Assembly: GCF_013030265.1 (NCBI RefSeq)
Contig: NZ_WPZQ01000007.1
Coordinates: forward strand, 186,001-250,000
Source of the DNA: Ruegeria arenilitoris
Lineage (GTDB): Bacteria; Pseudomonadota; Alphaproteobacteria; Rhodobacterales; Rhodobacteraceae
Length of the DNA stretch: 64,000 nucleotides
Reading direction: 5' to 3'
The notes beneath the pieces were generated by a model. That model saw only the letters and a list, made by a program, of their open reading frames with translations. It was not told where the DNA came from and did no database searches. Positions 8,411 to 19,406 of this stretch are shown here, in pieces. The position numbers were made by a program, and so were the translations under genes. Each line of letters opens with the position of its first letter. The first letter of the stretch is position 1.

Positions 8411-10408
8411 TCAGAAGGTTTTCGCCAGTGTCAGCTTGAAGTTGCGACCTGGTGCATTTCGGGTCGACAGATAAGGCAGGTAGTTCTTGTCCAGGATATT
8501 CTCGATCCCGACACGAAATTCGAAGCCCGCAAGAGCGCCTTCCTGAGGCAGGTACGTGGCGCGCAATGCGTTCACGCCGTAACCTGCGGCCAGAGTCCGA
8601 CCGTTGGTCTGGACGGCCTTGGCTCCCAGAATTTCCCAGCTCACATCCAGAGTTTCACCAAATCGCTTACCAAGTGTGAGACGTGCGGTATCAGCAGGTT
8701 CATTGCTCCAGCGAGACTCGGCCCCGGTGCTGCTTGTTTGGGTGGCATCCGTTACGTTCGCGTTGAAGTCGACGTAGAATCCAGTCGCATGCGCATAAGA
8801 CGCTTCGATTTCGACACCCTGGCTGTTGATCTTGTCAATATTTCGGTAAGATGTGATGTCCCGCAGGTTTGTGTTGTAAAGGTTGACCTTTGCGCGCAAT
8901 ACGTCACCTGACGAGAATACATCGCCGCGGTTGTACGAGAAGCCGGCTTCCCAAGTCGTCGATTTCTCGGATTGCGTCATGAAGAGAGGCGTACCCAGAT
9001 CGTCGATAATCGGCAGGTTCTCTGTGTAGGCGCCGCTGGCAAAGACCGCAAAGCCGCTCTCGAACTCGTACCGGGCTGACAGTCCGCCCATGAGTGCATT
9101 ATTATTGTATTCCGCGTTTTCCGGCGGTCTTTGATCCGCATCGCCCTTAAGGGATTGCGTTTCATACCGAATGGCCGGTGTGATCGTCCAGTTTTCTCCG
9201 ATCTGCATGTCGTCTACGGCGAAAACAGCAAAGCGGCGATCTGTTCCGCCGGGTGCAGCGGTTGCATCAAGACGTTTGCGGTTGATGTATTCAACACCCA
9301 CACGCAGATCGTGATCGACGATGCCCGTTTGGAAATAGGCTGTATTCTTAACCGTCAGCTTGGTCGTTTCATATCGGTGGTCGGCATTTCGAAGGGCTGC
9401 AGTGAACCGCGATCCACCGACCGCAGTGCTGTCGATTTTCTGATCCGAATAGCTCAGGTTAACATCCAGATCGATCAGATCGTTATCAGCGGGTCTGTAT
9501 TGGTACCGCAGGATGCCAACAGCCGTTTCGATGTCTCTGTCGACATTCCCGAAAGCACCGGCAGTTGTTCCGAAGGAATCGTACGGAACATCTCTTTCTT
9601 CAGACTTTGAGTTGTTCCAAGACGCAGTAAGAGAGTGCTCGAGGTTGTCACCGAATGAGTATTTGGCCTTCGCAAGGTATGACGGCAGCTCAAATGCACT
9701 GTTTCCGATGGTCTCACCACCGCCATCTTTCTGATCGCTCTGTTCTCGGTGAGTGTAGTTCAGCAAGAACTCATACTGCTCGGTCGGTTGCCATGCCAGA
9801 ATGGATGAGGACAGGAAGCCATCGCCATTTGATGCTCCGCCAAAGGTTTGTCGGAAGCGGAAGCCAGGTTGACCTCCGGTGAAGTCAGAGGCGTCTTTGG
9901 TTTCCAGCAGAATTGCACCGCCAACAACGCCGGATCCGTACTCGAAAGAACCTACGGTGCCGCGTAGAACGGATACGCTTTTATAAAGCTCCGGATCGGT
10001 GAACAGCTGGTTGCCGATGCGATAGAGTTCTTCGGCACCGGTGGTCGCGCCATCGACCTGAATCAGAACTTTCTGGTCGGTTCCGAATGTACCATTCGCA
10101 CCGAAGCCGCGGATATTTATACCGGACCCCTGAGGCGTTGAGCCATTCACAAGCGTTACACCAGGAACCGAGTCGATCAGCTCTGCGACAGTGTTAGCCT
10201 GCCGGTCATTGATTTCTTCCTGATCAATATTGGTGACCGGGATTGCAGTTTCAGTCTGGATTTCTCGTTTACTTTCACTCAGCTCCAGGGTGCCGAGGAA
10301 GCCATCTTCCTGTTCTTGTCCCTGTTCCTGCGCCAAAGCCCCCGCTGCGATTATGCTCAGGCAAGAGGCTGTGCCCAAAAGCCTCATCATTCGAAATTGT
10401 GCACGCAT
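8411..10408 (-). CDS. TonB-dependent outer-membrane receptor, probably for heme/hemoprotein
   Basis: A 665-residue receptor. A signal peptide (MRAQFRMMRLLGTASCLSIIA, cut near LAQEQ) precedes a TonB-box-like start, then the plug domain (about residues 50-160, VAELIDSVPGVTLVNGS and INIRGFGANG). A 22-strand barrel follows and ends in the aromatic residue Phe (FKLTLAKTF). The plug resembles the hemoglobin/heme receptor group. The start at 10408 is chosen because it gives a complete signal peptide and has AAGGGA just upstream; the longer frame lacks both. No periplasmic heme-binding protein or heme ABC transporter is in the window, so the substrate rests on family resemblance. Confidence 0.82.
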   Translation of the reverse strand: MRAQFRMMRLLGTASCLSIIAAGALAQEQGQEQEDGFLGTLELSESKREIQTETAIPVTNIDQEEINDRQANTVAELIDSVPGVTLVNGSTPQGSGINIRGFGANGTFGTDQKVLIQVDGATTGAEELYRIGNQLFTDPELYKSVSVLRGTVGSFEYGSGVVGGAILLETKDASDFTGGQPGFRFRQTFGGASNGDGFLSSSILAWQPTEQYEFLLNYTHREQSDQKDGGGETIGNSAFELPSYLAKAKYSFGDNLEHSLTASWNNSKSEERDVPYDSFGTTAGAFGNVDRDIETAVGILRYQYRPADNDLIDLDVNLSYSDQKIDSTAVGGSRFTAALRNADHRYETTKLTVKNTAYFQTGIVDHDLRVGVEYINRKRLDATAAPGGTDRRFAVFAVDDMQIGENWTITPAIRYETQSLKGDADQRPPENAEYNNNALMGGLSARYEFESGFAVFASGAYTENLPIIDDLGTPLFMTQSEKSTTWEAGFSYNRGDVFSSGDVLRAKVNLYNTNLRDITSYRNIDKINSQGVEIEASYAHATGFYVDFNANVTDATQTSSTGAESRWSNEPADTARLTLGKRFGETLDVSWEILGAKAVQTNGRTLAAGYGVNALRATYLPQEGALAGFEFRVGIENILDKNYLPYLSTRNAPGRNFKLTLAKTF

Positions 10409-10524
10409 TTCTGTCCCTTCGATACACACTTGGACCGGAAGGGCTTGCACTAAGCTGGCGGTGGTCTGTTTTGGTCTTGTTTTCTGAATCACTGTTCAGT
10501 GACGTGGGACCGTTAATAAAGCTT

Positions 10525-10535
10525 ACTAAAATAGT
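10525..10535. promoter_or_regulatory. Candidate iron-responsive operator upstream of the TonB receptor
   Basis: ACTAAAATAGT lies 117 bases upstream of the receptor start, in an otherwise gene-free interval (10409-10732). A near-identical element, ACTATAATAGT, lies upstream of the cysteine-containing protein next to bacterioferritin (19982-19992). Sharing by two plausible iron-linked genes suggests an iron-regulator site. The regulator (Irr, RirA or IscR in this group) is not assigned. Confidence 0.35.
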
Positions 10536-10732
10536 CAACAAACAATCTTTATATCAATATTGACTACGCAACGTCCGGCAGCGGCCTGTGAGGTCACAAT
10601 GGATGCAGCGGAAGTATAGCCTTGCGATCAATCTTGTGACCGTGGCCACGCGCTCGAACAAGCAGTGCAAAAATCTGTCGGTGATTTGAGCCCATGGCGG
10701 ATCGCTCTACCTTATGTTCTGGAGAAGCAGAG

Positions 10733-12163
10733 ATGGAGCTTGCGAAGCAACAGCTACGATTCCTCTGTCTTATTATTCTGGCCTTTCTGTCAGCAGACCG
10801 TTTAGATGGTCAGGTTGATACGGCAGAGGTAACTGAGAACCGCGTGTTGCACACGGTGATCGAAGGACCAATTGGTCCGGCAACCGTGCATCATGTTGCC
10901 CGCGTTCTTGAGGGCTCGAGGAACCAACCAACGTCTGCTGTCGTATTTCAGCTCAACACCCCGGGAGGGCTGGCTGACGCAACGCGCGAGATCATTTCCG
11001 CGATACTGCTTTCACCAGTTCCGGTAATTACCTATGTCGCGCCTCCGGGTGCCCATGCCGCCAGCGCAGGTACCTATATCCTCTATGCCAGCCATGTTGC
11101 AGCAATGGCACCGGGAACCAATCTGGGTGCGGCCACACCAGTTGCAATTGGTGGTCTTCCTGGTGGCTTGCCTGGGCAACCCCCCGATGCTGCGGACGAG
11201 AAGAGTGACGAGACTGAAGAGGGTACCTCTGACGATCCGCTGGTCCCAAAGGATATCATGTCGGCCAAGGCCACAAACGATGCGGCGGCCCTGATCCGCA
11301 GTCTGGCTGAAATGCACGATCGCAACGCGGACTGGGCCGAAAGTGCGGTGCGGCAAGCAGAGAGTCTGTCTGCAGCACAGGCACTGGAACTGAATGTCAT
11401 CGACCTGATGGCTTCGGATTTACATGGGCTGTTGCGGGATGCGGATGGGCGCAGCGTGGTGATGGGTGAAACCCGAGAAACGCTGAAGGTCTCAGGTCTG
11501 CCCGTGGAACGGATCGAGATGGGGACAGTCACACGCATACTCAGCATCCTTTCAAACCCGAACGTGGCATTGGTGCTGATGATGTTGGGTGTTTATGGCC
11601 TGATATTCGAGTTCTGGAACCCTGGGGCTGTTGTTCCCGGAGTGGTTGGTGCGATCTGCCTGACGCTAGGGCTCTATGCGCTCAATCAACTGCCTCTTGA
11701 TTACGCCGGGCTGGCACTTATCGGCCTTGGTATCGCATTCATGGTGGCCGAAGCTTTCTCGCCCAGCTTCGGGGTGCTGGGGCTGGGTGGGATCATCGCT
11801 TTCTCTCTGGGAGCAGCGATGCTTGTGGACACGGAAGTCGAGGCCTACCGTGTCTCGTGGTGGCTGATCGGTGTCATGGCGATGGTCAGCGCATCGATCC
11901 TGGCTGTACTTCTTGGATATACGATTCAGACCTACCGTCGTGCGCCGGTTACGGGCGCAAACCGGATGATCGGGGCGCCAGCGCGCGTATTGGATTGGTC
12001 CGATGGGGTCGGGTTTGTTTGGGTCGAGGGCGAGCGCTGGAAGGCCGACGGAAATGCCGACTTGCGGCCTGGTCAAGAGGTGCGCGTTTTGGGGGTCGAC
12101 GGGCTAACGCTGCGTGTCGGCCCGGCGATGGACAGGCAATCTGAAACTGGTGGAGGGGTTTGA
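10733..12163 (+). CDS. NfeD-family membrane-bound serine protease (ClpP-class, long form)
   Basis: A 476-residue protein. A signal/anchor helix (about residues 7-25) is followed by a ClpP/SppA-like protease domain (about 40-235). This has the LNTPGGLADATREI block and the AASAGTYI nucleophile-serine motif, with a Lys in the DIMSAKATND segment as probable base. Four to five membrane helices (about 270-400) and a C-terminal OB-fold NfeD domain follow. The start at 10733 has GGAG eight bases upstream. It overlaps the slipin gene. Long NfeD proteases cleave stomatin-type partners and are thought to act in membrane quality control. Confidence 0.88.
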   Translation: MELAKQQLRFLCLIILAFLSADRLDGQVDTAEVTENRVLHTVIEGPIGPATVHHVARVLEGSRNQPTSAVVFQLNTPGGLADATREIISAILLSPVPVITYVAPPGAHAASAGTYILYASHVAAMAPGTNLGAATPVAIGGLPGGLPGQPPDAADEKSDETEEGTSDDPLVPKDIMSAKATNDAAALIRSLAEMHDRNADWAESAVRQAESLSAAQALELNVIDLMASDLHGLLRDADGRSVVMGETRETLKVSGLPVERIEMGTVTRILSILSNPNVALVLMMLGVYGLIFEFWNPGAVVPGVVGAICLTLGLYALNQLPLDYAGLALIGLGIAFMVAEAFSPSFGVLGLGGIIAFSLGAAMLVDTEVEAYRVSWWLIGVMAMVSASILAVLLGYTIQTYRRAPVTGANRMIGAPARVLDWSDGVGFVWVEGERWKADGNADLRPGQEVRVLGVDGLTLRVGPAMDRQSETGGGV

Positions 12164-12930
12164 TGATGCAAGCATTCCAGTTTGAATGGATCGCCTATCT
12201 CATCGCGTTGGTGCTGGTCTTCCTGTTCCTGCAGGCAGCAATCTACATCTTTCGGGAGTATGAGCGCGGGGTGTTGTTCACTCTGGGGCGGTTCACACGG
12301 GTTTCGGGACCGGGCTTTGTTCTGATCATTCCGGTGGTACAGCAGCTTGTGCGCACCGATCTGCGTATGTTCGTGGAAGATGTGCCCAGTCAGGACGTGA
12401 TCAGCCGTGATAATGTCTCGGTCAAGGTTAACGCGGTGATTTACTTTCGTATCGTCGATCCGCAGCGGGCAATCATCAACGTGGCTGATTTTCGGGCCGC
12501 CGTCAGCCAATTGGCACAAACTACCTTGCGGTCGGTTCTAGGCAAGCACGAACTGGACGAGATGCTGGCTGAGCGGGACAAGCTAAATGCTGACATCCAG
12601 GAGATCTTGGATCGCCAGACGGACGCTTGGGGCATCAAGGTAGCGAATGTCGAAATCAAGCACGTGGATATCGACGAGAGCATGGTGCGTGCCATTGCCA
12701 AACAGGCCGAGGCTGAACGTTTGCGCCGGGCACGGGTCATCAATGCGCTAGGTGAGTTTCAGGCGGCGTCGAAACTGGTCGAAGCGGGCAAACTTCTGGC
12801 GACCCAGCCAAACTCCATGCAACTGCGCTATTTCAACGCTCTAAACGATATCGCCGCAGATGGTACAACGACGGTCGTGTTTCCTTTGCCCATTGATCTG
12901 TTGCCCAAATCCTCAAAGTCGGACGATTGA
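12163..12930 (+). CDS. Slipin/stomatin (SPFH, band 7) family membrane protein
   Basis: A 255-residue protein with one N-terminal membrane helix (about residues 8-28) and a band 7 domain (about 32-200, FREYERGVLFTLGRF and ERDKLNADIQEILDRQTDAWGIKV). An alpha-helical C-terminal tail follows. It forms oligomeric membrane scaffolds. The start is translationally coupled to the nfeD-type gene (TGATG); a second ATG at 12166 has better spacing from GGAGG and may be the real start. NfeD and slipin form one of the most conserved bacterial gene pairs. Confidence 0.9.
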   Translation: MMQAFQFEWIAYLIALVLVFLFLQAAIYIFREYERGVLFTLGRFTRVSGPGFVLIIPVVQQLVRTDLRMFVEDVPSQDVISRDNVSVKVNAVIYFRIVDPQRAIINVADFRAAVSQLAQTTLRSVLGKHELDEMLAERDKLNADIQEILDRQTDAWGIKVANVEIKHVDIDESMVRAIAKQAEAERLRRARVINALGEFQAASKLVEAGKLLATQPNSMQLRYFNALNDIAADGTTTVVFPLPIDLLPKSSKSDD

Positions 12931-12966
12931 AGCAAGCGGTGAAGCGCAGCATCACAGGAGGCGGCC

Positions 12967-13875
12967 ATGGCCACGATGAAGACCGGAGAAACAGCGGTCG
13001 TTCTTGGCGGCACTGGATTTCTCGGACGCAGGGTTGTCCGGGAATTGAAGGACGCGGGGTTCATCGTCAGCGTTGCGACGCGATTTCCAGAAAATGCTGG
13101 TCAACTGGGCATTGGTGACGAGAGCGCTGTTGGTGTGGTGCGGTGTGATTTGAAGGAACCAGAGACGTTGCGGCGTGTCTTCAATAGCGCTGCCGTCGTC
13201 GTCAATTGTATCGGATTTTATAGCGAAACCCGCTCGGAAACTTTTCAGGATATCCATGTGATCGGTGCGCGCTCCGTCGCCGAGGCTGCGATCTCGGTTG
13301 GTGTCAGATCCCTGATTCATGTCTCCGGGATCGGAGCTGATCGCAATTCTCGATCCGCCTATGTGCGTGCGCGGGCGGAAGGAGAAAAAGTGGTTCTCTG
13401 CGCCTGTCCGGATGCTACGATACTGCGCCCAAGTGTTTTGTTTAGCCAAAGCGGTGCTTTTTTTGGCGACCTCGTCGCGATCGTACAACGCATGCCGATT
13501 TTTCCGTTGTTTGGGGATGGGAGTGTTCAGTTGCAGCCGGTCTGGGTCGGTGATGTTGCGAGGGCCGCGGTTCGTGTCTCCGGATTCTCTGATGCTCGCG
13601 GGCGCATTTACGAATTGGGTGGGCCTGATGTCCTCAACTACAAGGATATAGTCCAAAGACTGGCGCGGCGCGGCGGCAAAAAGAGGTTGCTAGTACCTGT
13701 GCCCTACGAACTCTGGTGGCTGCTTGCGGAGACTATGGCGGTCTTGCCTCAGCCGCCTATTACGACCGCTCAGGTGGCGCTTATGCGGCAGGATAACGTT
13801 GTTGGGGACAATGTCGCGACCTTTTCCGATCTTGAAATCCATCCACAATCTGCTGTTGCTCTGGGTTTGATCTGA
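12967..13875 (+). CDS. NDUFA9-like NAD(P)-binding protein (atypical/extended SDR)
   Basis: A 302-residue Rossmann protein. It has the glycine motif VVLGGTGFLGRRVV at residues 11-24, an NCIGFYSET segment, and LIHVSGIGAD in place of the classic SDR catalytic tyrosine motif. The pattern matches the complex I NDUFA9-like family, which binds NADPH structurally and may assist complex I or quinone metabolism. An AGGAGG lies just upstream of the ATG. It follows slipin by 36 bases and may be co-transcribed. The substrate is unknown. Confidence 0.75.
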   Translation: MATMKTGETAVVLGGTGFLGRRVVRELKDAGFIVSVATRFPENAGQLGIGDESAVGVVRCDLKEPETLRRVFNSAAVVVNCIGFYSETRSETFQDIHVIGARSVAEAAISVGVRSLIHVSGIGADRNSRSAYVRARAEGEKVVLCACPDATILRPSVLFSQSGAFFGDLVAIVQRMPIFPLFGDGSVQLQPVWVGDVARAAVRVSGFSDARGRIYELGGPDVLNYKDIVQRLARRGGKKRLLVPVPYELWWLLAETMAVLPQPPITTAQVALMRQDNVVGDNVATFSDLEIHPQSAVALGLI

Positions 13876-14118
13876 GCCAACTGCCGTTTTAGACCGGTAC
13901 GAACCAGTGGAGCTGGGCACTATCGTGACGCTGATGAGGATCTGTCGCCAAGTTGTTGATCCGGCACTTTCTATTGCGTCACGCTATATCTTGGTCAATT
14001 GTGCTCCCTGCTTCGATCTTTTTCGTGACTTCGCTCGCAGATCTGTTGCAGTCTCATTCTTTGGGTGGGCTGCCACGTTGCGGCGGGGCTATGCAAAATA
14101 AATTACCAAGGGTTTGCA

Positions 14119-15258
14119 ATGTATTTCACAAAATCAGGCTTCGTATCGGGTTCGACACTATGTTTGTTGGCATTCATCCTGTCGTCCGCCCCGGTTGAGG
14201 CGCAGACGGAGACCCCTCCCAAGCCAAGCGTGGTGGTCGCAGAAGCATCGATGACGGCGGTCACATACAGCGATACCTATCTTGGTCGCATAGAGGCGAT
14301 TGACTCGGTCGATATCATCGCTCGCGTTGATGGGTTCATTGAAAACATCAATTTCAAAGACGGTGCAAAGGTCGCATCAGGAGATGTCCTGATTGAGATT
14401 GAAGAAGATTCTTATCAGGCCGATATCACTCAAATTCAGGGCCAGATTGAATCCGCGAAGGCGCAGAAAACTCTGGCCGATATTGAACTGGACCGGCAGC
14501 AAAAACTGTTTGCCAAAGGGGATACGCCGGAAAATGTCGTCCAAAAGGCACAAGCTGAGCAGGGTCAGGCAGATGGCTTGATCACGCAGCTGCAGGGCAG
14601 CTTGCAGGATGCTCAGATTCAGCTTTCTTACACCAAAATCGCAGCGCCTTTTGACGGGCGTATCGGTCTGACAGACCTTAGCAAGGGTGCTTATGTGGGT
14701 CCGCAAAGCGGCACGCTTCTGACGCTGACCAGCATTGATCCGATTTATGTTTCCTTTCCGGTAGCCAATGCGCAACTGCTTGATTTCCAGAAAAAGGGTA
14801 AAAACCTGCAGGGTGGTAAGGTCACGCTTCAGCTCACTCTGGCGAATGGCGAGGTATATGAGAGTACGGGTAAGGTGGATGTCATCGATACCACGGTTCA
14901 GGAAAGCACGGATACCGTTCTTGTCCGTGGGATTTTCCCCAATCCTGACGGGACGTTGCTGAATGATCAGCTTGCCAGGGTCAACGTGATAGACAATCCG
15001 GATAAAAAGTCCCTGACAATACCCGCTGATGCGCTGCAAAGCGATCAGAGTGGCTATTTTGTCCTGACAGTCGGAAGCGACGGGAAGGTTGCAAAAACAC
15101 CGATCAAGACCGGTGAGGTTACCGGAACAAAGGCCGTGGTCACTGATGGGCTGAAGGAGGGCGACAAGGTGATCACCCAAGGCGCGCAGAAGGTGCGCGT
15201 GGGTATGGAAGTCACGGCAGAGCCGGCAGATACCACCCAGCAACCAGCCAAGGAATAA
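14119..15258 (+). CDS. RND efflux periplasmic adaptor (membrane fusion protein)
   Basis: A 379-residue AcrA-type adaptor. A signal peptide (residues 1-31, ending PVEAQ) leads to a first lipoyl half (about 65-95). A coiled-coil hairpin (about 100-165, [20 protein letters not shown]), the second lipoyl half ([13 protein letters not shown]) and beta-barrel and membrane-proximal domains follow. It links the inner-membrane pump to an outer-membrane channel. The start at 14119 gives a complete signal peptide. Four bases separate it from the pump gene. No outer-membrane factor gene is adjacent, so a TolC encoded elsewhere is expected. Confidence 0.9.
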   Translation: MYFTKSGFVSGSTLCLLAFILSSAPVEAQTETPPKPSVVVAEASMTAVTYSDTYLGRIEAIDSVDIIARVDGFIENINFKDGAKVASGDVLIEIEEDSYQADITQIQGQIESAKAQKTLADIELDRQQKLFAKGDTPENVVQKAQAEQGQADGLITQLQGSLQDAQIQLSYTKIAAPFDGRIGLTDLSKGAYVGPQSGTLLTLTSIDPIYVSFPVANAQLLDFQKKGKNLQGGKVTLQLTLANGEVYESTGKVDVIDTTVQESTDTVLVRGIFPNPDGTLLNDQLARVNVIDNPDKKSLTIPADALQSDQSGYFVLTVGSDGKVAKTPIKTGEVTGTKAVVTDGLKEGDKVITQGAQKVRVGMEVTAEPADTTQQPAKE

Positions 15259-15262
15259 GCGA

Positions 15263-18200
15263 ATGATCTCTCGTCTTTTCATTCGCAGACCGCGCTTTGC
15301 GATCGTCATTTCCGTATTGTTCACGTTGGCTGGTCTGATCTCGCTGACGCAATTGCCGGTGCAGCAACTGCCCGACATTGTTCCACCCACGGTACAAGTG
15401 ACAGCCTATTACCCCGGGGCCAGCGCCGAGGTTGTCGAATCCACCGTCGCCCAGCCCATTGAGGAACAGATTATCGGCGTCAGCGACATGCTGTACATGA
15501 AGTCCACCAGCGGTGGAAATGGCAGCTACAGCTTACAGGTCACGTTCGAACCTGGAACGGATCCGGATATCAATGCGGTCAACGTTCAGAACCGGGTATC
15601 GCTTGCAACGGCCTCACTTCCTGATGAGGTGGTGCGAGCGGGGGTTGTTACGCAAAAGCAATCAACTTCGCTTTTGCAGGCGATTGCGGTCACGTCGGAC
15701 AATCCTGAACACGACACGCTGTACCTGTCGAATTTTGCAACCATCAACCTGCTCGACAGTATCAAACGGTCGCCGGGTGTCGGGGATGCCACGATCTTTG
15801 GCGCGCAGAACTATTCCATGCGGATATGGCTGGATGTGGACACCATGACCGGTCTGAATGTTGCGGTGTCTGACGTTGTTTCTGCGTTGAATTCTCAGAA
15901 CGTTCAGGCGGCTGTGGGTCGTGTCGGCGCTCAGCCGATGTCGGAAGACCCTACGTTTCAGCTGAACATTCAGACGCAAGGGCGTCTGAGCACAGTCGAA
16001 GAATTCGAGAACATTGTTGTCCGTGCTCAACCCGATGGGTCGTTCATATACATCCGCGACATCGGGCGGGTTGATCTGGGCGCGCAGTCGCAGGATTCAT
16101 TTGCTCAGTTTGACGGCAGTCCGACTGCAATGATCGGGGTCTATCTGGCTCCGGGGGCCAATGCGCTGAACACGGCTGAAGAAGTGCGCAATGCAATCGA
16201 GCAGCTGGAACCATCCTTCCCTGATGGGGTTAAATGGCAAATTCCCTATAACTCGGTCTACTTTGTCGAGGCCAGTATCGATGAGGTTGTCAAAACCCTG
16301 ATCGAGGCTTTTGCGTTGGTCGTGCTCGTGGTGTTTCTGTTCTTGGGCAGCCTGCGGATGGCCTTGATACCTTTGATTGCGGTTCCGGTTTCGCTGATTG
16401 GCGCGCTGGCATTCATGATGGCGCTTGGTTTTTCGATCAACACCGTGACACTTTTAGCGTTGGTTCTGGCGATCGGCATCGTTGTGGATGATGCGATTGT
16501 TGTTCTCGAAAATGTCGAAAAAGTCATGTCAGAGCGACCCGATCTTTCGGTCCCCGAAGCCACCGCCGAGGCGATGGAGCAGATCACCGCCCCTATTCTG
16601 GCTATCACGTTTGTTCTTTTGTCGGTCTTCGTTCCGGTTGCCTTCATACCGGGGATTACGGGGGCCATGTTCCGTCAGTTTGCCGTGGCTGTGTCATTTT
16701 CGATGCTGATATCGGCCCTGAATGCGCTAACGCTTAGCCCGGCTTTGTGTGCGATCCTTCTCAAACGTCATGAGGGACCCAAAAAGGGCCCGCTGGCCTG
16801 GGTATCCCGCAGGATTGACAATGCCCGGGACGGGTATGCTGTCGTCGCGGGTATGTTTGCGCGGCGCGCCATTCTTGGCCTGGTCTTTCTTGGGGCCGCC
16901 ATGTTTGGCGCAGGCACATTGTTCAAGATAGCACCATCCGGGTTCCTGCCGACCGAAGATCAGGGTGCGTACTTTGTGGAAATCCAGTTGCCTCAGGGTG
17001 CATCGGTAAATCGCACGGCCAAGGTCATGGATGAGGCTTATGAAATCCTGTTGAAGGCTCCGGGCGTTCAGGATGTGATGACCGTCACGGGCTACAGCAT
17101 TATTGATGGGCTTACGGAATCAAATGCCGGTTTCATGATTGCCATCATGAAACCTTTCGAAGAACGCACGGACCCTTCCCTGTCCGTGGATGCATCGATT
17201 GCCTATACGGGCCAACACCTCGCGGCGATGAAATCGGCCATCGGAATTCCCTTTAACCTTCCGCCGATTTCAGGGTTGGGAACCGGTTCAGGGTTCGAAT
17301 TCCAACTCTTGGATCTGCAAGGTGGCAGCCCGCTGGAACTGGGTGCTGCCGCAAAGGGATTGATCACGGATGCCAATAGCGATCCGCGGCTTTCGGGCGT
17401 GTATACGACGTTTTCGGCTAATACGCCCAAGCTGAATTTGAATCTGGATCGAGAGAAGCTGCAGACCTTGGGTGTTGATGTCAGCACATTGTTTCAGGCG
17501 ATGCAGGTGACAATGGGTGGGTACTACGTCAATGACATGAACCTGTTCGGGCGGACCTGGCAGGTTAATCTTGAAGCGGAGGAAGAGTTCCGAGGCACCA
17601 TCGGAGATGTCAGTCGGATTCACGTACGCAACAATCAGGGTGAGATGGTTCCAGTGCGTTCTGTTGCTACGACGGAACTGACGACCGGACCTGAGAAACT
17701 GGTGCGCTACAACAACTATCGGTCTGTGACGATATCCGGCAATCCGGCACCGGGTGTGTCATCGGGCCAATCTATCGCTGCCATGGAGCAAGTGGCCGCC
17801 AAATCCTTGCCCAATGGCTATAGCTATGACTGGACGGGAACTGCACAACAGGAAATCGCCGCGGCCGGAAAGACCCCAATCGTATTGGGCCTTGCTGTGC
17901 TCTTTGCTTACTTGTTTCTGGTCGCTTTGTATGAAAGCTGGACAATCCCACTGATCGTATTGCTCTCGGTCTCGTTCGCAGCTTGCGGCGCTATGGCGGC
18001 CTTGCTGATCGCGGGTCTGGCCAACAACCTCTATGCCCAGATCGGGCTTGTTGTTCTGATCGCCTTGGCCGCCAAGAACGCCATTCTGATTGTGGAATTT
18101 GCAATGGACAGGCGCGCGAAGGGTATGAGCATCGTGGACGCAGCGATTGACGGGGGGCGATCTCGTTTCCGCGCCGTGATGATGACCAGTTTTGCCTTCA

Positions 18201-18403
18201 TCGCAGGGCTTTTCCCTCTGGTCATCGCGACCGGAGCATCAATGCTTGCGCGCAAGGGCGTTGGGACACCGGTCTTTGGTGGCATGATCGCGGCTTCATT
18301 TGTCGGCGTGTTCTTTATTCCGGCCCTCTATGTGCTGGCGCAATGGTTCCGCGAGAAGGTTCATGGGCCGGGTGAGGTTCAGGAAACAGAGGAAATCAAT
18401 TAA
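15263..18403 (+). CDS. RND multidrug efflux permease (AcrB/HAE1 family)
   Basis: A 1046-residue pump with twelve membrane helices and two large periplasmic loops, the full family length. The proton-relay Asp pair is visible in [20 protein letters not shown], and the helix-10 Lys in [19 protein letters not shown]. The SGSGFEF and [17 protein letters not shown] segments are typical. It exports hydrophobic compounds using proton-motive force, with the adaptor encoded just upstream. No regulator gene is adjacent. Substrates cannot be predicted from the sequence. Confidence 0.93.
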   Translation: MISRLFIRRPRFAIVISVLFTLAGLISLTQLPVQQLPDIVPPTVQVTAYYPGASAEVVESTVAQPIEEQIIGVSDMLYMKSTSGGNGSYSLQVTFEPGTDPDINAVNVQNRVSLATASLPDEVVRAGVVTQKQSTSLLQAIAVTSDNPEHDTLYLSNFATINLLDSIKRSPGVGDATIFGAQNYSMRIWLDVDTMTGLNVAVSDVVSALNSQNVQAAVGRVGAQPMSEDPTFQLNIQTQGRLSTVEEFENIVVRAQPDGSFIYIRDIGRVDLGAQSQDSFAQFDGSPTAMIGVYLAPGANALNTAEEVRNAIEQLEPSFPDGVKWQIPYNSVYFVEASIDEVVKTLIEAFALVVLVVFLFLGSLRMALIPLIAVPVSLIGALAFMMALGFSINTVTLLALVLAIGIVVDDAIVVLENVEKVMSERPDLSVPEATAEAMEQITAPILAITFVLLSVFVPVAFIPGITGAMFRQFAVAVSFSMLISALNALTLSPALCAILLKRHEGPKKGPLAWVSRRIDNARDGYAVVAGMFARRAILGLVFLGAAMFGAGTLFKIAPSGFLPTEDQGAYFVEIQLPQGASVNRTAKVMDEAYEILLKAPGVQDVMTVTGYSIIDGLTESNAGFMIAIMKPFEERTDPSLSVDASIAYTGQHLAAMKSAIGIPFNLPPISGLGTGSGFEFQLLDLQGGSPLELGAAAKGLITDANSDPRLSGVYTTFSANTPKLNLNLDREKLQTLGVDVSTLFQAMQVTMGGYYVNDMNLFGRTWQVNLEAEEEFRGTIGDVSRIHVRNNQGEMVPVRSVATTELTTGPEKLVRYNNYRSVTISGNPAPGVSSGQSIAAMEQVAAKSLPNGYSYDWTGTAQQEIAAAGKTPIVLGLAVLFAYLFLVALYESWTIPLIVLLSVSFAACGAMAALLIAGLANNLYAQIGLVVLIALAAKNAILIVEFAMDRRAKGMSIVDAAIDGGRSRFRAVMMTSFAFIAGLFPLVIATGASMLARKGVGTPVFGGMIAASFVGVFFIPALYVLAQWFREKVHGPGEVQETEEIN

Positions 18404-18419
18404 GCTAAGAGCCAGATTG

Positions 18420-18457
18420 GGGCGGATCGCCGGGAGCAGTTACCGAGCGATCCGCCC
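18420..18457 (+). terminator. Stem-loop after the RND efflux operon
   Basis: GGGCGGATCGC (18420-18430) and GCGATCCGCCC (18447-18457) form a perfect 11-base stem with a 16-base loop, starting 16 bases after the pump stop codon. No T-run follows, so it is either a weak terminator or an mRNA-stabilising hairpin. Beyond it (18458-18633) I see nothing recognisable before the convergent bacterioferritin gene. Confidence 0.55.
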
Positions 18458-18633
18458 TCACGTGCCTTAGTTGACGCCATTCCGTTCTATTTAGCAGTTA
18501 GCAGCATACGGGTTCGTTGATGATCCATGGCGATCTTGCTGCGTGGAGTTTTGATAGCTGTGTTGCCATGTTGGACGACTAATATTGACGCATAAGAACG
18601 CTGGGTCCGAACCGCTGTTCACAGACGTTCAGT

Positions 18634-19119
18634 TTAGTCGGCATCCTCCATCTTGGTGGCATTGAGTTGCGCAAAGTGTTCGGCACCGACCCGGTCGTGC
18701 AACTCCAGTTGCGTTTCCAGAAAATCGATATGACCTTCTTCGTCTGACATCAGACTTTCAAACAAACTCATTGAGACATAGTCGCCGGCATCCTTGCAGA
18801 CATCGCGTGCCTCTTTGTAGAGCTTGCGCGCACTTTGTTCGGCAGCGAGGTCGCATTCCAGAGTTTCACGTGGGTTTTGTCCGATACGCAAAGGGTCAAG
18901 TTTCTGCAGGTTCGGATGGCCTTCCAGAAAGATGATCCTCTCGATCAATTTGTCTGCGTGCTCCATCTCTTCAATGGATTCCTCGCGGCTTTTCTTAGCC
19001 ATGCTGCCGAGGCCCCAGTCATCCTGCAGCCGATAGTGGAGCCAATACTGGCTGACGGCCGTCAACTCGTGACGCAGTGCTTTGTTGAGATATTCCAATA
19101 CCTTCTTGTCGCCCTTCAT
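18634..19119 (-). CDS. bfr: Bacterioferritin (heme-binding ferritin)
   Basis: A 161-residue four-helix bundle protein. All ferroxidase ligands known from E. coli Bfr are at the same positions: Glu18, Glu51, His54, Glu94, Glu127 and His130. The heme-ligating Met52 is present in EEMEHAD. It forms 24-subunit shells that oxidise and store iron. It is a single gene facing the RND operon. No bacterioferritin-associated ferredoxin gene lies next to it. Its presence near a heme-type uptake operon fits iron management but does not show co-regulation. Confidence 0.95.
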   Translation of the reverse strand: MKGDKKVLEYLNKALRHELTAVSQYWLHYRLQDDWGLGSMAKKSREESIEEMEHADKLIERIIFLEGHPNLQKLDPLRIGQNPRETLECDLAAEQSARKLYKEARDVCKDAGDYVSMSLFESLMSDEEGHIDFLETQLELHDRVGAEHFAQLNATKMEDAD

Positions 19120-19406
19120 AGTGCTTCTCCCTGGCTGACTTTAGTGGCTTGAGGTAGAGTCTATGGTTTGAATGGTATCATCATTTGCAACACTCTCAAA
19201 AAGTCAGCAATTTCCTGATGTGTTCAAAGGCTTACCCCTTTTTCTGACGATTCTCGTATGTTTTCAGCCAGTTGGCATGAAGCAGGCAGAGGCCTTAAAT
19301 TGTGCGCAACTTGCCGAAACTACGGGCGCTGGGGACATGGAAACACGTGCGTTTCGTTGACGCGCTTACGCCGTCTGAACGTAGGGGCTACTGCCCGGGA
19401 TCAGGA

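Noticed and set aside
13907..14101. Possible 64-residue gene before the RND adaptor
   Set aside because: No ribosome site and no recognisable features; more likely part of the promoter region of the efflux operon.
14377..15390. 337-codon antisense frame opposite the RND adaptor gene
   Set aside because: The sense strand encodes a complete adaptor with signal peptide; the antisense product shows no family character.
19172..19360. Possible bacterioferritin-associated ferredoxin gene near bfr
   Set aside because: The 62-codon frame lacks the CxC...CxxC cluster motif of Bfd, so no partner gene is supported.
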